DNA of 64,000 nucleotides from Enterobacter asburiae (GCF_021440515.1 NZ_JAKCMV010000009.1:1-64000); one strand, 5' to 3'; shown: positions 47,244 through 58,015, counted from the first letter of the stretch. Numbers and translations: made by a program. Notes: generated by a model not told the origin, from the letters alone.

Positions 47244-48094
47244 CGTTGTTTACTATGCTGCTGGTGATTATCGCTGAACGCCTGTTCAAGCTCGGCGAAC
47301 ACTGGCAACTGGACCATCGACTCGAAGTTTTATTCCGCAAGATCAAACTCTTTTCGATGCTGCGCACGCTGCTGATGACGGCGGGCGTGATGCTGATTAC
47401 CTTCCTGCTGCTGCGCGCGCTGTATGGCCTGTTTTTCAACGTGCCGCTGCTGGTGGTGTGGATCCTGCTCGGCGTGCTGTGTATCGGGGCGGGGAAAGTG
47501 CGGCTGCATTACCACGCGTATCTGAAAGCCGCATCCCGTGACGATGCCCACGCGCGCGGGGCGATGGCCAGCGAGCTGACCATGATCCACGGCGTTCCGC
47601 CGGATTGCGACGAGCGTGAATTCCTGCGCGAGCTGCAAAACGCGCTGCTGTGGATCAACTTCCGTTATTACCTGGCACCGCTGTTCTGGTTTGTGGTGGG
47701 TGGCCCGTGGGGGCCGGTGCTGCTGATGGGCTATGCGTTTTTACGCGCCTGGCAGACCTGGCTTGCCCGCTACCTTACGCCGCACGAGCGTTTGCTGTCC
47801 GGGATCGACGCCATTCTGCACGTGCTTGACTGGCTGCCGGTACGCCTTGTCGGCGTGGTGTATGCGCTGATTGGGCACGGTGAAAAGGCGCTGCCGGCCT
47901 GGTTTGCTTCTCTGGGCGATCGCCATACTTCCCAGTATCAGGTGCTCACGCGCCTGGCGCAGTTCTCCCTGGCGCGTGAACCGCATACCGACAAGGTGGA
48001 AACGCCAAAAGCGGCGGTTTCCATGGCGAAGAAAACCTCTTTCGTGGTGGTTGTGGTGGTCGCGCTGCTGACGATTTACGGCACGCTGGTGTAG
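47240..48094 (+). CDS. ampE: membrane protein AmpE
   Basis: Inner-membrane protein co-transcribed with ampD and proposed to act in beta-lactamase signalling, though its biochemical role is unresolved. 284 residues, about four hydrophobic segments: roughly 41-80 (two), 140-165 and 265-284. The ATG overlaps ampD, giving the classic ampDE operon. It converges with the GH43 gene with only 18 nt between stops. Confidence 0.94.
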
Positions 48095-48112
48095 GCCAGC
48101 GCGCCGTTTCGG

Positions 48113-49063
48113 TTACAGCGTGTCCGCAGGCGGGATGCCAAAATCTGGCATCCCGTTTTCATTCCAGCGAACCCGCTTCAGGCGGGTATGACGATTCGGA
48201 TCGTAAAGCGGATCGCCCTCGATTTCGGTGTAGTTCCGCGCGTGATACACCAGCACATCGTCCCCTTCCGGCGTTTGCGTAAAGCTGTTGTGGCCTGGCC
48301 CATACTGGCGATTTTCGTAGCTGGTGGTGAAGACCGGACGCGTTGATTTCTGCCAGTTGGCGGGGTCTTGCGGATCGGCGTTCATGTCTATCCACAGCAG
48401 CCCCATGCAGTAGTTTTCGTCCGTGGCGCTCGCCGAATAGCTGATAAACAGCTTGTCGTCGTGAACCAGGACCGCCGGGCCTTCGTTGACCCAAAATCCC
48501 CGACACTCCCAGTCGTACTCCGGTTTGCTGAGCATCACCGGCTCGCCCTTAAGCGTCCACGGATTTTCCATTTCGCACAGGTAGAGGTTGGAGTTGCCGG
48601 AAATATCCGGGGCCTTTTGCGCCCACAGATACCAGCGCTTGCCCTGATGGACAAAAGTGGTGGCGTCCAGCGCGAAGGTGTCGAACGGGGTGATGATTTG
48701 CCCTTTCTCAACCCAGGTGCCGGTGAGCGGATCGCTGTCGGCGCATTCAATGGCGAACATGCGGTGCTGGAACATCCCGAGCTTGTCGAGCGCCTGGGTG
48801 TGGGTCGCCGCAAAATAGATGTACCACTTGCCGTCGATGTGGTGCAGCTCCGGCGCCCAGATCAGCTGGCTCATCGGGCCGGTTTCGGGCTTGCGCCACA
48901 CCACCACCTCGTCGGCGCTGCGTAGCCCTTCCAGCGTGTCGGCACGGCGAACGGCCAGCCTGTCGTACTGCGGCACGGAGGCAATAAAATAGTACTGTCC
49001 GTCATGGCGCAGAATATACGGGTCGGCGCGTTGTTCAATAAACGGGTTTGGCCAGGTTTGCAT
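48113..49063 (-). CDS. glycoside hydrolase family 43, probable alpha-L-arabinofuranosidase
   Basis: Predicted cytoplasmic five-bladed propeller glycosidase of 316 residues, without a signal peptide. Start at 49063 is supported by AAGGAAAG. GH43 catalytic residues are readable: base Asp14 (RADPYI), pKa-modulating Asp133 (ALDATTF) and acid Glu194 (VNEGPAV). His258 in YGPGHNSF is the usual metal-coordinating position. The IWAPELHHIDGKWYIYFAA segment and its short length suggest an exo-acting arabinofuranosidase; a xylosidase cannot be excluded. It lies 10 nt after the symporter gene and forms a two-gene operon with it. E. coli K-12 has nothing here between ampE and aroP. Confidence 0.85.
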   Translation of the reverse strand: MQTWPNPFIEQRADPYILRHDGQYYFIASVPQYDRLAVRRADTLEGLRSADEVVVWRKPETGPMSQLIWAPELHHIDGKWYIYFAATHTQALDKLGMFQHRMFAIECADSDPLTGTWVEKGQIITPFDTFALDATTFVHQGKRWYLWAQKAPDISGNSNLYLCEMENPWTLKGEPVMLSKPEYDWECRGFWVNEGPAVLVHDDKLFISYSASATDENYCMGLLWIDMNADPQDPANWQKSTRPVFTTSYENRQYGPGHNSFTQTPEGDDVLVYHARNYTEIEGDPLYDPNRHTRLKRVRWNENGMPDFGIPPADTL

Positions 49064-49073
49064 TCGGCTTTCC

Positions 49074-50471
49074 TTATTTCGTCTCAGCGGCTTTGAGTTC
49101 CTGATAGTCATTCAGCTCGCGATAGTTGCTACGGCGCTTCTCCAGGTCCGACTGGATCTGCTTCATGGTTTCACGATCCACTTTCAGCAGACGCACCACG
49201 CCTGCGGTAATCAGATACCCGACGCCCGGGATCACGGTAAACAGCAGCACGATCCCGTTGATGGCATCCGCGCTTTGCGCTTTCGCACCTGCGTCATAGC
49301 CGTACCAGGAGAGCAGGAAACCGACCATCGCCCCGGCGATCGCCAGCCCCAGCTTGAGGAAGAAGATGTTGCCGGAGAAGCTGATCCCGGTGATGCGTTT
49401 GCCGGTTTTCCATTCGCCGTAATCATCGACGTCGGCCATCAGCGACCAGTGCAGCGGGGACGGGATCTGGTGCAGGATATTGAGCAGGAAGTAGAGCACC
49501 ACGATGGTGACGGTGGCTTTCGGATCGAAGAAATAGAACGCGGTTGAGAAAATCGCCAGCACGATGTTGGTCCAGAAGAACACCTTCAGCTTGCACCAGC
49601 GGTCGGTCAGCACCTTCGCCAGCATACTGCCGAGCATCATGCCCACCACGCCCAGGCTGATAAACAGGGTGGCAAAGTGGGTAGACTGGCCCATCACCCA
49701 GGTGACGTAATACATGGTCGCCGCCATGCGGATAAAGCCCGGGCAGACGTTGCACAGCGTCAGCAGCAGAATGCGCACCCACTGGTCGTTCTTCCACACG
49801 TCCTTAAGATCGTTTTTCAGCTCGTCGTGGGTTTGCACCGCTGGGCGCACGCGTTCGCGCACGGTGGAGAAGCAGAACAGGAACATGCAGGTGCCAATCA
49901 GCGCCAGCACGGTCATCGCCATCTGGTAGCCTTTGGCTTTGTCGTCGCCGCCGAACCAGTCGACCATCGGCAGCAGCGTGAGGGAGAGCAGCAGGGTGGC
50001 GATCCCCACCATCACAAAGCGGTAGGACTGACAGGCCACGCGCTCTTTCGGATCGTTAGTGATCACGCCGCCCAGCGAGCAGTAAGGAATGTTGATGGCC
50101 GTGTAGGTCAGGGACAGCAGGAAATAGGTGACGAACGCATAGATAACTTTGCTGTTGTACGTCCATTCCGGGGTAGTGAACATCAGGATGCTGAACAGCG
50201 CGTAGGGGAAGGCAATCCACAGCAGCCATGGACGAAAACGACCATATTTGCTGCGGGTGCGGTCGGCGATGGCGCCCATAATCGGGTCGGTGACCGCATC
50301 GATCACGCGCACCGAGAGCAGCAGAACCCCGACCAGCGCGGGGGCAAGACCAAAAATGTCCGTGTAAAAATAGTTAACAAACAACATGATGGCGCCGAAG
50401 ATGATGTTGCATCCCGCGTCGCCCATTCCATAGCCGATCTTTTCTTTTACTGAAAGTTTATTGTTATCCAT
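49074..50471 (-). CDS. GPH-family sugar:cation symporter
   Basis: Membrane carrier of the glycoside-pentoside-hexuronide family, 465 residues with about 12 hydrophobic segments. The family motif after helix 2 is clear: RVIDAVTDPIMGAIADRTRS (55-74), then KYGRFRPW. Asp58 and Asp62 match the cation-site pair of melibiose permease in spacing. Paired with the intracellular GH43 enzyme it should import short arabinosides or xylosides for cleavage, like the yagG-yagH and xynP-type pairs. GGAGAG precedes the ATG. Substrate not provable from sequence. Confidence 0.9.
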   Translation of the reverse strand: MDNNKLSVKEKIGYGMGDAGCNIIFGAIMLFVNYFYTDIFGLAPALVGVLLLSVRVIDAVTDPIMGAIADRTRSKYGRFRPWLLWIAFPYALFSILMFTTPEWTYNSKVIYAFVTYFLLSLTYTAINIPYCSLGGVITNDPKERVACQSYRFVMVGIATLLLSLTLLPMVDWFGGDDKAKGYQMAMTVLALIGTCMFLFCFSTVRERVRPAVQTHDELKNDLKDVWKNDQWVRILLLTLCNVCPGFIRMAATMYYVTWVMGQSTHFATLFISLGVVGMMLGSMLAKVLTDRWCKLKVFFWTNIVLAIFSTAFYFFDPKATVTIVVLYFLLNILHQIPSPLHWSLMADVDDYGEWKTGKRITGISFSGNIFFLKLGLAIAGAMVGFLLSWYGYDAGAKAQSADAINGIVLLFTVIPGVGYLITAGVVRLLKVDRETMKQIQSDLEKRRSNYRELNDYQELKAAETK

Positions 50472-50534
50472 GAACTGCTCTCCGGGTTACGGTATGGAGA
50501 GAATTATTGGCTGGCACGCAAATATATGCGTAGC

Positions 50535-50595
50535 AGTATAAAGTCAGTGATATGGATTATTTTGCTGTTGGCGTGAAACTGTGAGGCAGGTAACA
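50535..50595 (-). promoter_or_regulatory. probable CRP-dependent promoter of the GH43/symporter operon
   Basis: On the minus strand TATACT (50540-50535) is a good -10 without a good -35. TGTGA-N6-TAACA (50580-50595, plus strand orientation) resembles a CRP site and lies about 59-60 bp upstream of the inferred RNA start, close to the class I position. This fits catabolite control of a sugar module. Both halves are predictions. Confidence 0.45.
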
Positions 50596-50598
50596 ACA

Positions 50599-50627
50599 CC
50601 CTGTACCCGCACGATACGGGTACAGGG
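50599..50627 (-). terminator. aroP terminator hairpin
   Basis: An 11-bp perfect stem CCCTGTACCCG with CGGGTACAGGG around a 7-nt loop starts 8 nt past the aroP stop. On the minus strand the tail is TGTTGTTA, only moderately U-rich. Confidence 0.7.
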
Positions 50628-50635
50628 AGAGGGGA

Positions 50636-52009
50636 TTAGTGCGCTTTCACCGTGCGGGCGTTTTTCTGTTTAACCAGATAGCCCACGCCGAGGACCGCAA
50701 TCCAGACCGGGATCAGGTAGACCGAAATCGCCATGCCCGGCGTCATCAGCATAATGACCAGCACCGCCGCCATGAACAGCAGGCAGACCCAGTTGCCCAG
50801 CGGATAGAGCAGGGCAGGGAAGCGGGTAGTTACGCCCTGCTGCTGCTTCGCGCGGCGGAACTTCATGTGCGCCAGGCTAATCATCGCCCAGTTGATCACC
50901 AGAGCGGAGACCACCAGTGCCATCAGCAGGCCAAAGGCGGACTCTGGCGCAAGGTAGTTAATCAGTACGCAGAGCGCGGTGACCACAGCGGAAACCAGAA
51001 TGGTGTTTACCGGCACGCCGCGTTTATCGACGTTGAGCAGCGCTTTCGGCGCGTTCCCCTGCTGTGCCAGACCGAACAGCATGCGGCTGTTGCAGTAAAC
51101 GCAGCTGTTGTAAACGGAGAGGGCCGCGGTCAGCACTACCACGTTCAGGGCATTGGCGACGAAGGTGTCGCCCAGCTCGTGGAAGATCAGCACGAACGGG
51201 CTGGTGTCAGCGGTTACGCGCGTCCACGGCAGCAGGGAGAGCAGCACCGCCAGCGAACCCACATAGAAGATCAGAATACGGTAGATAACCTGGTTAGTGG
51301 CTTTCGGGATGCTCTGCTCCGGGTTGTCGGCCTCGGCGGCGGTAATGCCCACCAGCTCAAGGCCGCCGAAGGAGAACATAATAATCGCCATCATCATCAC
51401 CAGCCCGGTCATGCCGTGCGGCAGGAATCCGCCCTGCTCCCAGAGGTTACGCACCGTCGCCTGCGGGCCGCCGTTGCCGCTGAACAGCAGCCAGCCGCCG
51501 AAGATAATCATTGCCACAACGGCGATCACTTTAATGATGGCAAACCAGAACTCCATCTCACCAAACACTTTTACGTTGGTCAGGTTGATGGCGTTGATGA
51601 TGACGAAGAAGGCCGCTGCGGAGGCCCAGGTTGGGATCTCCGGATACCAGAACTGAATGTATTTACCGACCGCCGTCAGCTCGGCCATGGCAACCAGTAC
51701 GTACAGCACCCAGTAGTTCCAGCCGGACGCGAAGCCAGCGAAGCTTCCCCAGTATTTATAGGCGAAATGGCTGAACGAGCCTGCAACCGGCTCCTCAACC
51801 ACCATCTCACCCAGCTGACGCATAATCAGGAAGGCGATAAAGCCCGCGATAGCGTACCCCAAAATAATGCCAGGGCCGGCGGACTGGATAACGGATGCGC
51901 TTCCCAGAAACAGGCCGGTACCGATAGCACCACCCAACGCGATGAGCTGAATATGGCGGTTTTTAAGTCCGCGCTTCAGCTGATCGCCGTGCTGTTGACC
52001 TTCCATCAT
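50636..52009 (-). CDS. aroP: aromatic amino acid permease AroP
   Basis: Inner-membrane APC-family symporter for phenylalanine, tyrosine and tryptophan. 457 residues, 12 predicted helices. The APC signature LIALGGAIGTGLFLGSASVI opens the first helix (around 22-41), and EMVVEEPVAGSF is in the next loop. Two ATG codons occur in tandem (52009 and 52006); either could be used. TyrR boxes upstream suggest repression by aromatic amino acids, as in E. coli. Confidence 0.95.
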   Translation of the reverse strand: MMEGQQHGDQLKRGLKNRHIQLIALGGAIGTGLFLGSASVIQSAGPGIILGYAIAGFIAFLIMRQLGEMVVEEPVAGSFSHFAYKYWGSFAGFASGWNYWVLYVLVAMAELTAVGKYIQFWYPEIPTWASAAAFFVIINAINLTNVKVFGEMEFWFAIIKVIAVVAMIIFGGWLLFSGNGGPQATVRNLWEQGGFLPHGMTGLVMMMAIIMFSFGGLELVGITAAEADNPEQSIPKATNQVIYRILIFYVGSLAVLLSLLPWTRVTADTSPFVLIFHELGDTFVANALNVVVLTAALSVYNSCVYCNSRMLFGLAQQGNAPKALLNVDKRGVPVNTILVSAVVTALCVLINYLAPESAFGLLMALVVSALVINWAMISLAHMKFRRAKQQQGVTTRFPALLYPLGNWVCLLFMAAVLVIMLMTPGMAISVYLIPVWIAVLGVGYLVKQKNARTVKAH

Positions 52010-52048
52010 GAAACCTCGTGTGTGGTTGTTATATTCACGCTGCGCGTG

Positions 52049-52089
52049 TGTAATTATGAATATCCATTTTCTGTATTTATTTCTTTACG
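52049..52089 (-). promoter_or_regulatory. possible pair of TyrR boxes upstream of aroP
   Basis: Two imperfect palindromes of the TGTAAA-N6-TTTACA type: TGTATT-N6-TTTACG at 52072-52089 and a weaker TGTAAT-N6-TATCCA at 52049-52066, centres 23 bp apart. A strong and weak box pair is the known TyrR repressor arrangement. Read by eye, not scored. Confidence 0.45.
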
Positions 52090-52494
52090 GTAAGCGGTAC
52101 AGAAAAAATCGGAGATGACTTCCGTAAGCGCAAGAATAGTGATAAGCGCGCTTGAATGCACCTGCTTTATGAAGGGGCGATGACGAGTTGAATAAAAAGA
52201 AAGCATTTGTAAATCGGTCCGTTAGCCCTTCCTACCCAAGCTATAGAATAGAAATGCGAAATAAGCGGGCGAATTTTCATTATTTGCCCTGTTGAATCGC
52301 TTCAGATTGCAAAAACCCTCGTTTCAATAAGGTTAAATCTCCCTCAAAGGGAGTAATCAACTCATTTGTGCAAAGTTACATTTCTGAAACGTCATTTCTG
52401 TAAGGTTGTTAAAATGTGCAGGGTTTACTGATTTCAATCAAAACCAATATGGACAGAAGGTGAATACTTTGTTACTTTAGCGATACGAACTTGA
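52090..52494. other. aroP-pdhR intergenic region
   Basis: About 400 bp with no supported gene. The left part is AT-rich. The right end near 52440-52494 is conserved from memory with the E. coli pdhR promoter (AATACTTTGTTACTTTAGCG). No repeat seen. Confidence 0.5.
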
Positions 52495-52511
52495 AATTGG
52501 TAAGACCAATT
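52495..52511 (+). promoter_or_regulatory. PdhR operator
   Basis: AATTGGTAAGACCAATT is a perfect 7-3-7 palindrome and the exact PdhR consensus. It sits 33 bp before the pdhR ATG, in the position that lets PdhR autorepress pdhR-aceEF-lpd, with release by pyruvate. Confidence 0.95.
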
Positions 52512-52543
52512 GACTCCGGGCAAAAAGGCGTAAGACAGGGAAT

Positions 52544-53308
52544 ATGGCCTACAGCAAAATTCGCCAACCAAAATTATCCGATGTGATTGAGCAGCAGCTG
52601 GAGTTTTTGATCCTCGAAGGGACATTGCGCCCCGGTGAAAAACTTCCGCCAGAACGTGAGCTGGCAAAACAGTTCGACGTTTCCCGCCCCTCTCTGCGTG
52701 AGGCCATTCAGCGCCTCGAAGCGAAGGGTTTGCTGCTTCGTCGCCAGGGCGGCGGAACCTTTGTGCAAAACAGCCTGTGGCAGAGCTTCAGCGACCCGCT
52801 GGTAGAACTTCTCTCTGACCACCCAGAATCCCAGTTTGATCTGCTTGAGACCCGTCACGCGCTTGAAGGTATCGCGGCCTATTACGCCGCCCTTCGCAGC
52901 ACTGATGAAGATCGCGTGCGTATCCGCGAGCTGCATCAGGCCATTGAACGGGCACAGCAGTCCGGCGATTTAGACGCCGAGTCCAATGCCGTCGTCCAGT
53001 ATCAAATTGCCGTCACCGAGGCGGCACACAATGTGGTGTTGCTACACTTGCTACGCTGCATGGAGCCGATGCTGGCCCAGAACGTTCGTCAGAATTTTGA
53101 ATTGTTGTATGCCCGTCGGGACATGCTCCCGCTGGTCAGCAACCATCGCACCCGAGTATTCGAGGCGATAATGGCCGGGGAACCGGAGCAGGCGCGCGAA
53201 GCGTCGCACCGCCATCTGGCCTTCATTGAGGAAATCTTGCTGGACCGCAGCCGAGAACAATCGCGTCGCGAACGTTCATTACGCCGCATACAGCAACGAA
53301 AGGATTAA
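52544..53308 (+). CDS. pdhR: pyruvate-responsive repressor PdhR
   Basis: GntR/FadR-family repressor of the pyruvate dehydrogenase operon and respiratory genes; pyruvate relieves it. 254 residues. The winged helix is at about 8-75 ([20 protein letters not shown] then [17 protein letters not shown]), and the FCD effector domain fills the C-terminal part with the His residues of an FCD metal site (e.g. [10 protein letters not shown]). GGGAAT precedes the ATG. First gene of pdhR-aceEF-lpd. Confidence 0.97.
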   Translation: MAYSKIRQPKLSDVIEQQLEFLILEGTLRPGEKLPPERELAKQFDVSRPSLREAIQRLEAKGLLLRRQGGGTFVQNSLWQSFSDPLVELLSDHPESQFDLLETRHALEGIAAYYAALRSTDEDRVRIRELHQAIERAQQSGDLDAESNAVVQYQIAVTEAAHNVVLLHLLRCMEPMLAQNVRQNFELLYARRDMLPLVSNHRTRVFEAIMAGEPEQAREASHRHLAFIEEILLDRSREQSRRERSLRRIQQRKD

Positions 53309-53429
53309 GCGCCGGATTTTTAGAGCGCGGCAACTAAACGCAGAACCTGTCTTATTGTGTTTTCTGGCGAAAGCACAATGGGACAGGTTCCAGACAAATC
53401 AACGTATTAGATAGATAAGGAATACCCCC

Positions 53430-56093
53430 ATGTCAGAACGTCTCCAAAATGACGTGGATCCGATCGAAACTCGCGACTGGCTACAGGCGATCGAATCGGT
53501 CATCCGTGAAGAAGGTGTTGAGCGCGCTCAGTATCTGATTGATCAGCTGCTCTCAGAAGCCCGTAAAGGCGGCGTGAAAGTTGCTTCAGGTGCAGGGGCT
53601 AATAACTACGTAAACACGATTGCCGTCGAAGACGAACCGGAATACCCGGGCAATCTGGATCTGGAACGCCGTATTCGTTCTGCAATCCGCTGGAACGCCA
53701 TCATGACCGTTCTGCGCGCATCCAAGAAAGACCTGGAACTGGGCGGCCACATGGCATCCTTCCAGTCTTCTGCAACCGTTTACGAAGTGTGCTTCAACCA
53801 CTTCTTCCGTGCAGCTAACGAGAAAGACGGCGGCGATCTGGTGTACTTCCAGGGCCACATCTCTCCGGGCATCTACGCACGTGCATTCCTGGAAGGTCGT
53901 CTGACTGAAGAGCAGATGAACAACTTCCGTCAGGAAGTTCACGGTAAAGGTCTGTCTTCTTACCCGCACCCGAAACTGATGCCAGAATTCTGGCAGTTCC
54001 CGACCGTATCTATGGGTCTGGGTCCAATCGGTGCGATCTACCAGGCTAAATTCCTGAAATATCTGGAACACCGCGGCCTGAAAGATACCTCTGAACAAAC
54101 CGTATACGCCTTCCTGGGCGACGGCGAAATGGATGAGCCAGAATCTAAAGGTGCGATCACTATCGCGACCCGTGAGAAGCTGGACAACCTGTGCTTCATC
54201 ATCAACTGTAACCTGCAACGTCTGGATGGTCCGGTAACCGGCAACGGCAAGATCATCAACGAACTGGAAGGCATCTTCGCGGGTGCTGGCTGGAACGTGA
54301 TTAAAGTGATGTGGGGCGGTCGTTGGGATGAGCTGCTGCGTAAAGACACCAGCGGTAAACTGATCCAGCTGATGAACGAAACCGTTGACGGCGACTACCA
54401 GACCTTCAAATCCAAAGACGGTGCCTACGTTCGTGAGCACTTCTTCGGCAAATATCCTGAAACCGCAGCACTGGTTGCAGACTGGACTGACGAGCAGATC
54501 TGGGCCCTGAACCGTGGTGGTCACGATCCGAAGAAAGTCTACGCTGCACTGAAAAAAGCGCAGGAAACCAAAGGTAAAGCGACTGTAATCCTGGCCCACA
54601 CCATCAAAGGTTACGGCATGGGTGATACCGCAGAAGGTAAAAACATCGCTCACCAGGTTAAGAAAATGAACATGGACGGCGTGCGTTATATCCGCGACCG
54701 TTTCAACGTTCCAGTGACCGATGAGCAGGTAGAAAACCTGTCTTACATCACCTTCCCGGAAGGGTCTGAAGAGCACAAGTACCTGCACGAACGTCGTCAG
54801 GCGCTGAAAGGCTACCTGCCAGCTCGTCAGCCTAACTTCACCGAGAAACTGGAACTGCCGGCGCTGGAAGACTTCTCTCAGCTGCTGGAAGAGCAGAACA
54901 AAGAGATCTCTACCACTATCGCCTTCGTGCGTGCCCTGAACGTGATGCTGAAGAACAAGTCGATCAAAGATCGTCTGGTTCCAATCATCGCTGACGAAGC
55001 GCGTACCTTCGGTATGGAAGGTCTGTTCCGTCAGATTGGTATCTACAGCCCGAACGGTCAGCAGTACACCCCGCAGGACCGTGAGCAGGTTGCATACTAC
55101 AAAGAAGACGAGAAAGGTCAGATCCTGCAAGAAGGTATCAACGAGCTGGGCGCAGGCGCATCCTGGCTGGCCGCTGCGACCTCTTACAGCACCAACAACC
55201 TGCCGATGATTCCGTTCTACATCTACTACTCGATGTTCGGTTTCCAGCGTATCGGTGATCTGTGCTGGCAGGCTGGCGACCAACAGGCTCGCGGCTTCCT
55301 GGTCGGTGGTACTTCCGGTCGTACAACGCTGAACGGCGAAGGTTTGCAGCACGAAGATGGTCACAGCCATATTCAGTCTCTGACTATCCCTAACTGTATC
55401 TCTTACGACCCGTCTTACGCGTACGAAGTGGCTGTCATCATGCACGACGGTCTGACCCGTATGTACGGTGAAGCACAAGAGAACATTTACTACTACATCA
55501 CCACGCTGAACGAAAACTACCACATGCCGGCTATGCCGGAAGGCGCCGAGGAAGGTATCCGTAAAGGTATCTACAAACTCGAAACCCTCGAAGGTAGCAA
55601 AGGTAAAGTTCAGCTACTGGGCTCCGGTTCTATCCTGCGTCACGTACGTGAAGCAGCACAGATCCTGGCGAACGACTACGGCGTAGGTTCTGACGTGTAC
55701 TCTGTGACTTCCTTCACTGAACTGGCGCGCGATGGCCAGGATTGTGAGCGCTGGAACATGCTGCACCCGCTGGAAACCCCACGCGTTCCGTACATCGCTC
55801 AGGTGATGAACGATGCACCAGCGGTGGCGTCTACTGACTATATGAAACTGTTCGCTGAGCAGGTTCGTACTTACGTTCCAGCTGATGATTATCGCGTTCT
55901 GGGTACTGACGGCTTCGGTCGTTCTGACAGCCGCGAAAACCTGCGTCACCACTTCGAAGTTGATGCTTCTTACGTGGTTGTAGCAGCACTGGGCGAACTG
56001 GCTAAACGTGGCGAAATCGATAAGAAAGTGGTTGCAGACGCAATTACCAAATTCAACATCGATGCAGAAAAAGTTAACCCGCGTCTGGCGTAA
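53430..56093 (+). CDS. aceE: pyruvate dehydrogenase E1 component AceE
   Basis: TPP-dependent homodimeric E1 that decarboxylates pyruvate and reductively acetylates AceF. 887 residues. The TPP-magnesium motif [10 protein letters not shown] with [11 protein letters not shown] lies near 229-267. The active-site [18 protein letters not shown] segment and the [10 protein letters not shown] loop are in the C-terminal half. TAAGGAAT precedes the ATG. It is strongly biased to optimal codons, in keeping with high expression. aceF follows by 14 nt. Confidence 0.98.
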   Translation: MSERLQNDVDPIETRDWLQAIESVIREEGVERAQYLIDQLLSEARKGGVKVASGAGANNYVNTIAVEDEPEYPGNLDLERRIRSAIRWNAIMTVLRASKKDLELGGHMASFQSSATVYEVCFNHFFRAANEKDGGDLVYFQGHISPGIYARAFLEGRLTEEQMNNFRQEVHGKGLSSYPHPKLMPEFWQFPTVSMGLGPIGAIYQAKFLKYLEHRGLKDTSEQTVYAFLGDGEMDEPESKGAITIATREKLDNLCFIINCNLQRLDGPVTGNGKIINELEGIFAGAGWNVIKVMWGGRWDELLRKDTSGKLIQLMNETVDGDYQTFKSKDGAYVREHFFGKYPETAALVADWTDEQIWALNRGGHDPKKVYAALKKAQETKGKATVILAHTIKGYGMGDTAEGKNIAHQVKKMNMDGVRYIRDRFNVPVTDEQVENLSYITFPEGSEEHKYLHERRQALKGYLPARQPNFTEKLELPALEDFSQLLEEQNKEISTTIAFVRALNVMLKNKSIKDRLVPIIADEARTFGMEGLFRQIGIYSPNGQQYTPQDREQVAYYKEDEKGQILQEGINELGAGASWLAAATSYSTNNLPMIPFYIYYSMFGFQRIGDLCWQAGDQQARGFLVGGTSGRTTLNGEGLQHEDGHSHIQSLTIPNCISYDPSYAYEVAVIMHDGLTRMYGEAQENIYYYITTLNENYHMPAMPEGAEEGIRKGIYKLETLEGSKGKVQLLGSGSILRHVREAAQILANDYGVGSDVYSVTSFTELARDGQDCERWNMLHPLETPRVPYIAQVMNDAPAVASTDYMKLFAEQVRTYVPADDYRVLGTDGFGRSDSRENLRHHFEVDASYVVVAALGELAKRGEIDKKVVADAITKFNIDAEKVNPRLA

Positions 56094-56107
56094 GAGGTAA
56101 AAGAATA

Positions 56108-58012
56108 ATGGCTATCGAAATCAATGTACCGGACATCGGGGCTGATGAAGTTGAAATCACCGAGATCCTGGTCAAAGTTGGCGACAAAGTTGAAGCTGAA
56201 CAGTCGCTGATCACCGTAGAAGGCGACAAAGCCTCTATGGAAGTTCCGTCACCTCAGGCTGGCATCGTTAAAGAGATCAAAATCTCTGTTGGCGATAAAA
56301 CCGAGACCGGCAAACTGATCATGATTTTCGATTCCGCCGACGGTGCAGCAGCTGCTGCACCTGCGCAGGAAGAGAAGAAAGAAGCCGCTCCGGCCGCCGC
56401 TGCTCCAGCAGCTGCCGCGGCAGCGAAAGAAGTGAACGTGCCTGACATCGGCGGTGACGAAGTTGAAGTCACTGAAATCCTGGTGAAGGTAGGCGACACC
56501 GTTGCGGCCGAGCAGTCTCTGATCACCGTAGAAGGCGACAAAGCCTCTATGGAAGTGCCTGCACCGTTCGCCGGTACCGTTAAAGAGATCAAGATCAACA
56601 CCGGTGACAAAGTGTCTACCGGCTCCCTGATTATGGTCTTCGAAGTGGCGGGCGCTGAAGGCGCTGCGGCTCCAGCGAAAGCGGAAGCTGCTCCGGCACA
56701 GGCCGCTGCACCAGCCGCCGCTGGCGGCGCGAAAGACGTTAACGTACCGGACATCGGCGGTGACGAAGTTGAAGTGACCGAAGTGATGGTGAAAGTGGGC
56801 GACAAAGTTGCCGCTGAACAGTCGCTGATCACCGTTGAAGGCGACAAGGCTTCTATGGAAGTCCCTGCGCCGTTCGCGGGTACCGTTAAAGAGATCAAAA
56901 TCAGCACCGGCGACAAAGTGTCTACCGGCTCTCTGATCATGGTCTTCGAAGTAGAAGGCGCTGCGCCTGCTGCGGCTCCGGCTAAGCAAGAAGCGGCTGC
57001 ACCTGCGGCGGCTCCAGCTCAGGCGGCTAAACCGGCTGCGGCTCCTGCTGCGAAAGCGGAAGGCAAATCTGAGTTTGCTGAAAACGACGCTTACGTCCAC
57101 GCGACTCCGCTGATCCGCCGCCTGGCGCGCGAATTCGGCGTGAACCTGGCGAAAGTGAAAGGGACTGGCCGTAAAGGTCGTATCCTGCGCGAAGACGTTC
57201 AGAGCTACGTGAAAGACGCGGTGAAACGCGCTGAAGCTGCACCTGCGGCAGCCGCTGGCGGCGGTATCCCGGGTATGCTGCCGTGGCCGAAAGTCGACTT
57301 CAGCAAGTTCGGTGAAATCGAAGAAGTGGAGCTGGGCCGTATTCAGAAAATCTCTGGTGCGAACCTGAGCCGTAACTGGGTGATGATCCCGCACGTTACG
57401 CACTTCGACAAAACCGATATCACCGATCTGGAAGCGTTCCGTAAACAGCAGAACGCCGAAGCTGAGAAGCGCAAACTGGACGTGAAATTCACCCCAGTGG
57501 TCTTCATCATGAAAGCCGTTGCCGCTGCCCTGGAGCAGATGCCGCGCTTCAACAGCTCCCTGTCCGAAGACGGCCAGAAGCTGACGCTGAAGAAATACAT
57601 CAACATCGGTGTTGCGGTTGATACGCCAAATGGTCTGGTTGTTCCGGTCTTTAAAGACGTGAACAAGAAGAGCATCACTGAGCTGTCCCGTGAACTGACC
57701 GTGATCTCCAAGAAAGCGCGTGATGGCAAGCTGACCGCTGGCGAAATGCAGGGCGGTTGCTTCACCATCTCCAGCATCGGTGGCCTGGGTACTACCCACT
57801 TCGCGCCGATTGTGAACGCGCCGGAAGTGGCTATCCTCGGTGTGTCCAAGTCCGCGATGGAGCCGGTGTGGAATGGCAAAGAGTTCATGCCGCGTCTGAT
57901 GATGCCAATCTCTCTGTCCTTCGACCACCGCGTCATCGACGGTGCTGATGGTGCGCGTTTCATCACCATCATCAACAACATGCTGAGCGACATTCGCCGC
58001 CTGGTGATGTAA
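56108..58012 (+). CDS. aceF: dihydrolipoamide acetyltransferase AceF (E2)
   Basis: Core of the pyruvate dehydrogenase complex; transfers the acetyl group from lipoamide to CoA. 634 residues versus 630 in E. coli. Three lipoyl domains with lipoyl Lys at 41, 145 and 247 (each GDKASMEVP), linked by Ala-Pro segments. An E3-binding domain spans about 328-365, and the trimeric catalytic domain carries His607 and Asp611 in DHRVIDGAD. Lipoyl domains 2 and 3 are nearly identical to each other and domain 1 is more different. AGAGGTAA precedes the ATG. Confidence 0.98.
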   Translation: MAIEINVPDIGADEVEITEILVKVGDKVEAEQSLITVEGDKASMEVPSPQAGIVKEIKISVGDKTETGKLIMIFDSADGAAAAAPAQEEKKEAAPAAAAPAAAAAAKEVNVPDIGGDEVEVTEILVKVGDTVAAEQSLITVEGDKASMEVPAPFAGTVKEIKINTGDKVSTGSLIMVFEVAGAEGAAAPAKAEAAPAQAAAPAAAGGAKDVNVPDIGGDEVEVTEVMVKVGDKVAAEQSLITVEGDKASMEVPAPFAGTVKEIKISTGDKVSTGSLIMVFEVEGAAPAAAPAKQEAAAPAAAPAQAAKPAAAPAAKAEGKSEFAENDAYVHATPLIRRLAREFGVNLAKVKGTGRKGRILREDVQSYVKDAVKRAEAAPAAAAGGGIPGMLPWPKVDFSKFGEIEEVELGRIQKISGANLSRNWVMIPHVTHFDKTDITDLEAFRKQQNAEAEKRKLDVKFTPVVFIMKAVAAALEQMPRFNSSLSEDGQKLTLKKYINIGVAVDTPNGLVVPVFKDVNKKSITELSRELTVISKKARDGKLTAGEMQGGCFTISSIGGLGTTHFAPIVNAPEVAILGVSKSAMEPVWNGKEFMPRLMMPISLSFDHRVIDGADGARFITIINNMLSDIRRLVM

Positions 58013-58015
58013 AAG

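Noticed and set aside
50639-52093. 484-codon plus-strand open frame opposite aroP
   Set aside because: A His/Gln-rich shadow; aroP on the minus strand is complete and conserved.
53586-55523. 645-codon minus-strand open frame opposite aceE
   Set aside because: Same explanation as for secA: strong codon bias in aceE leaves the complementary frame open.
56249-57928. 559-codon minus-strand open frame opposite aceF, with repeated segments
   Set aside because: The repeats simply mirror the three lipoyl domains and Ala-Pro linkers of aceF.
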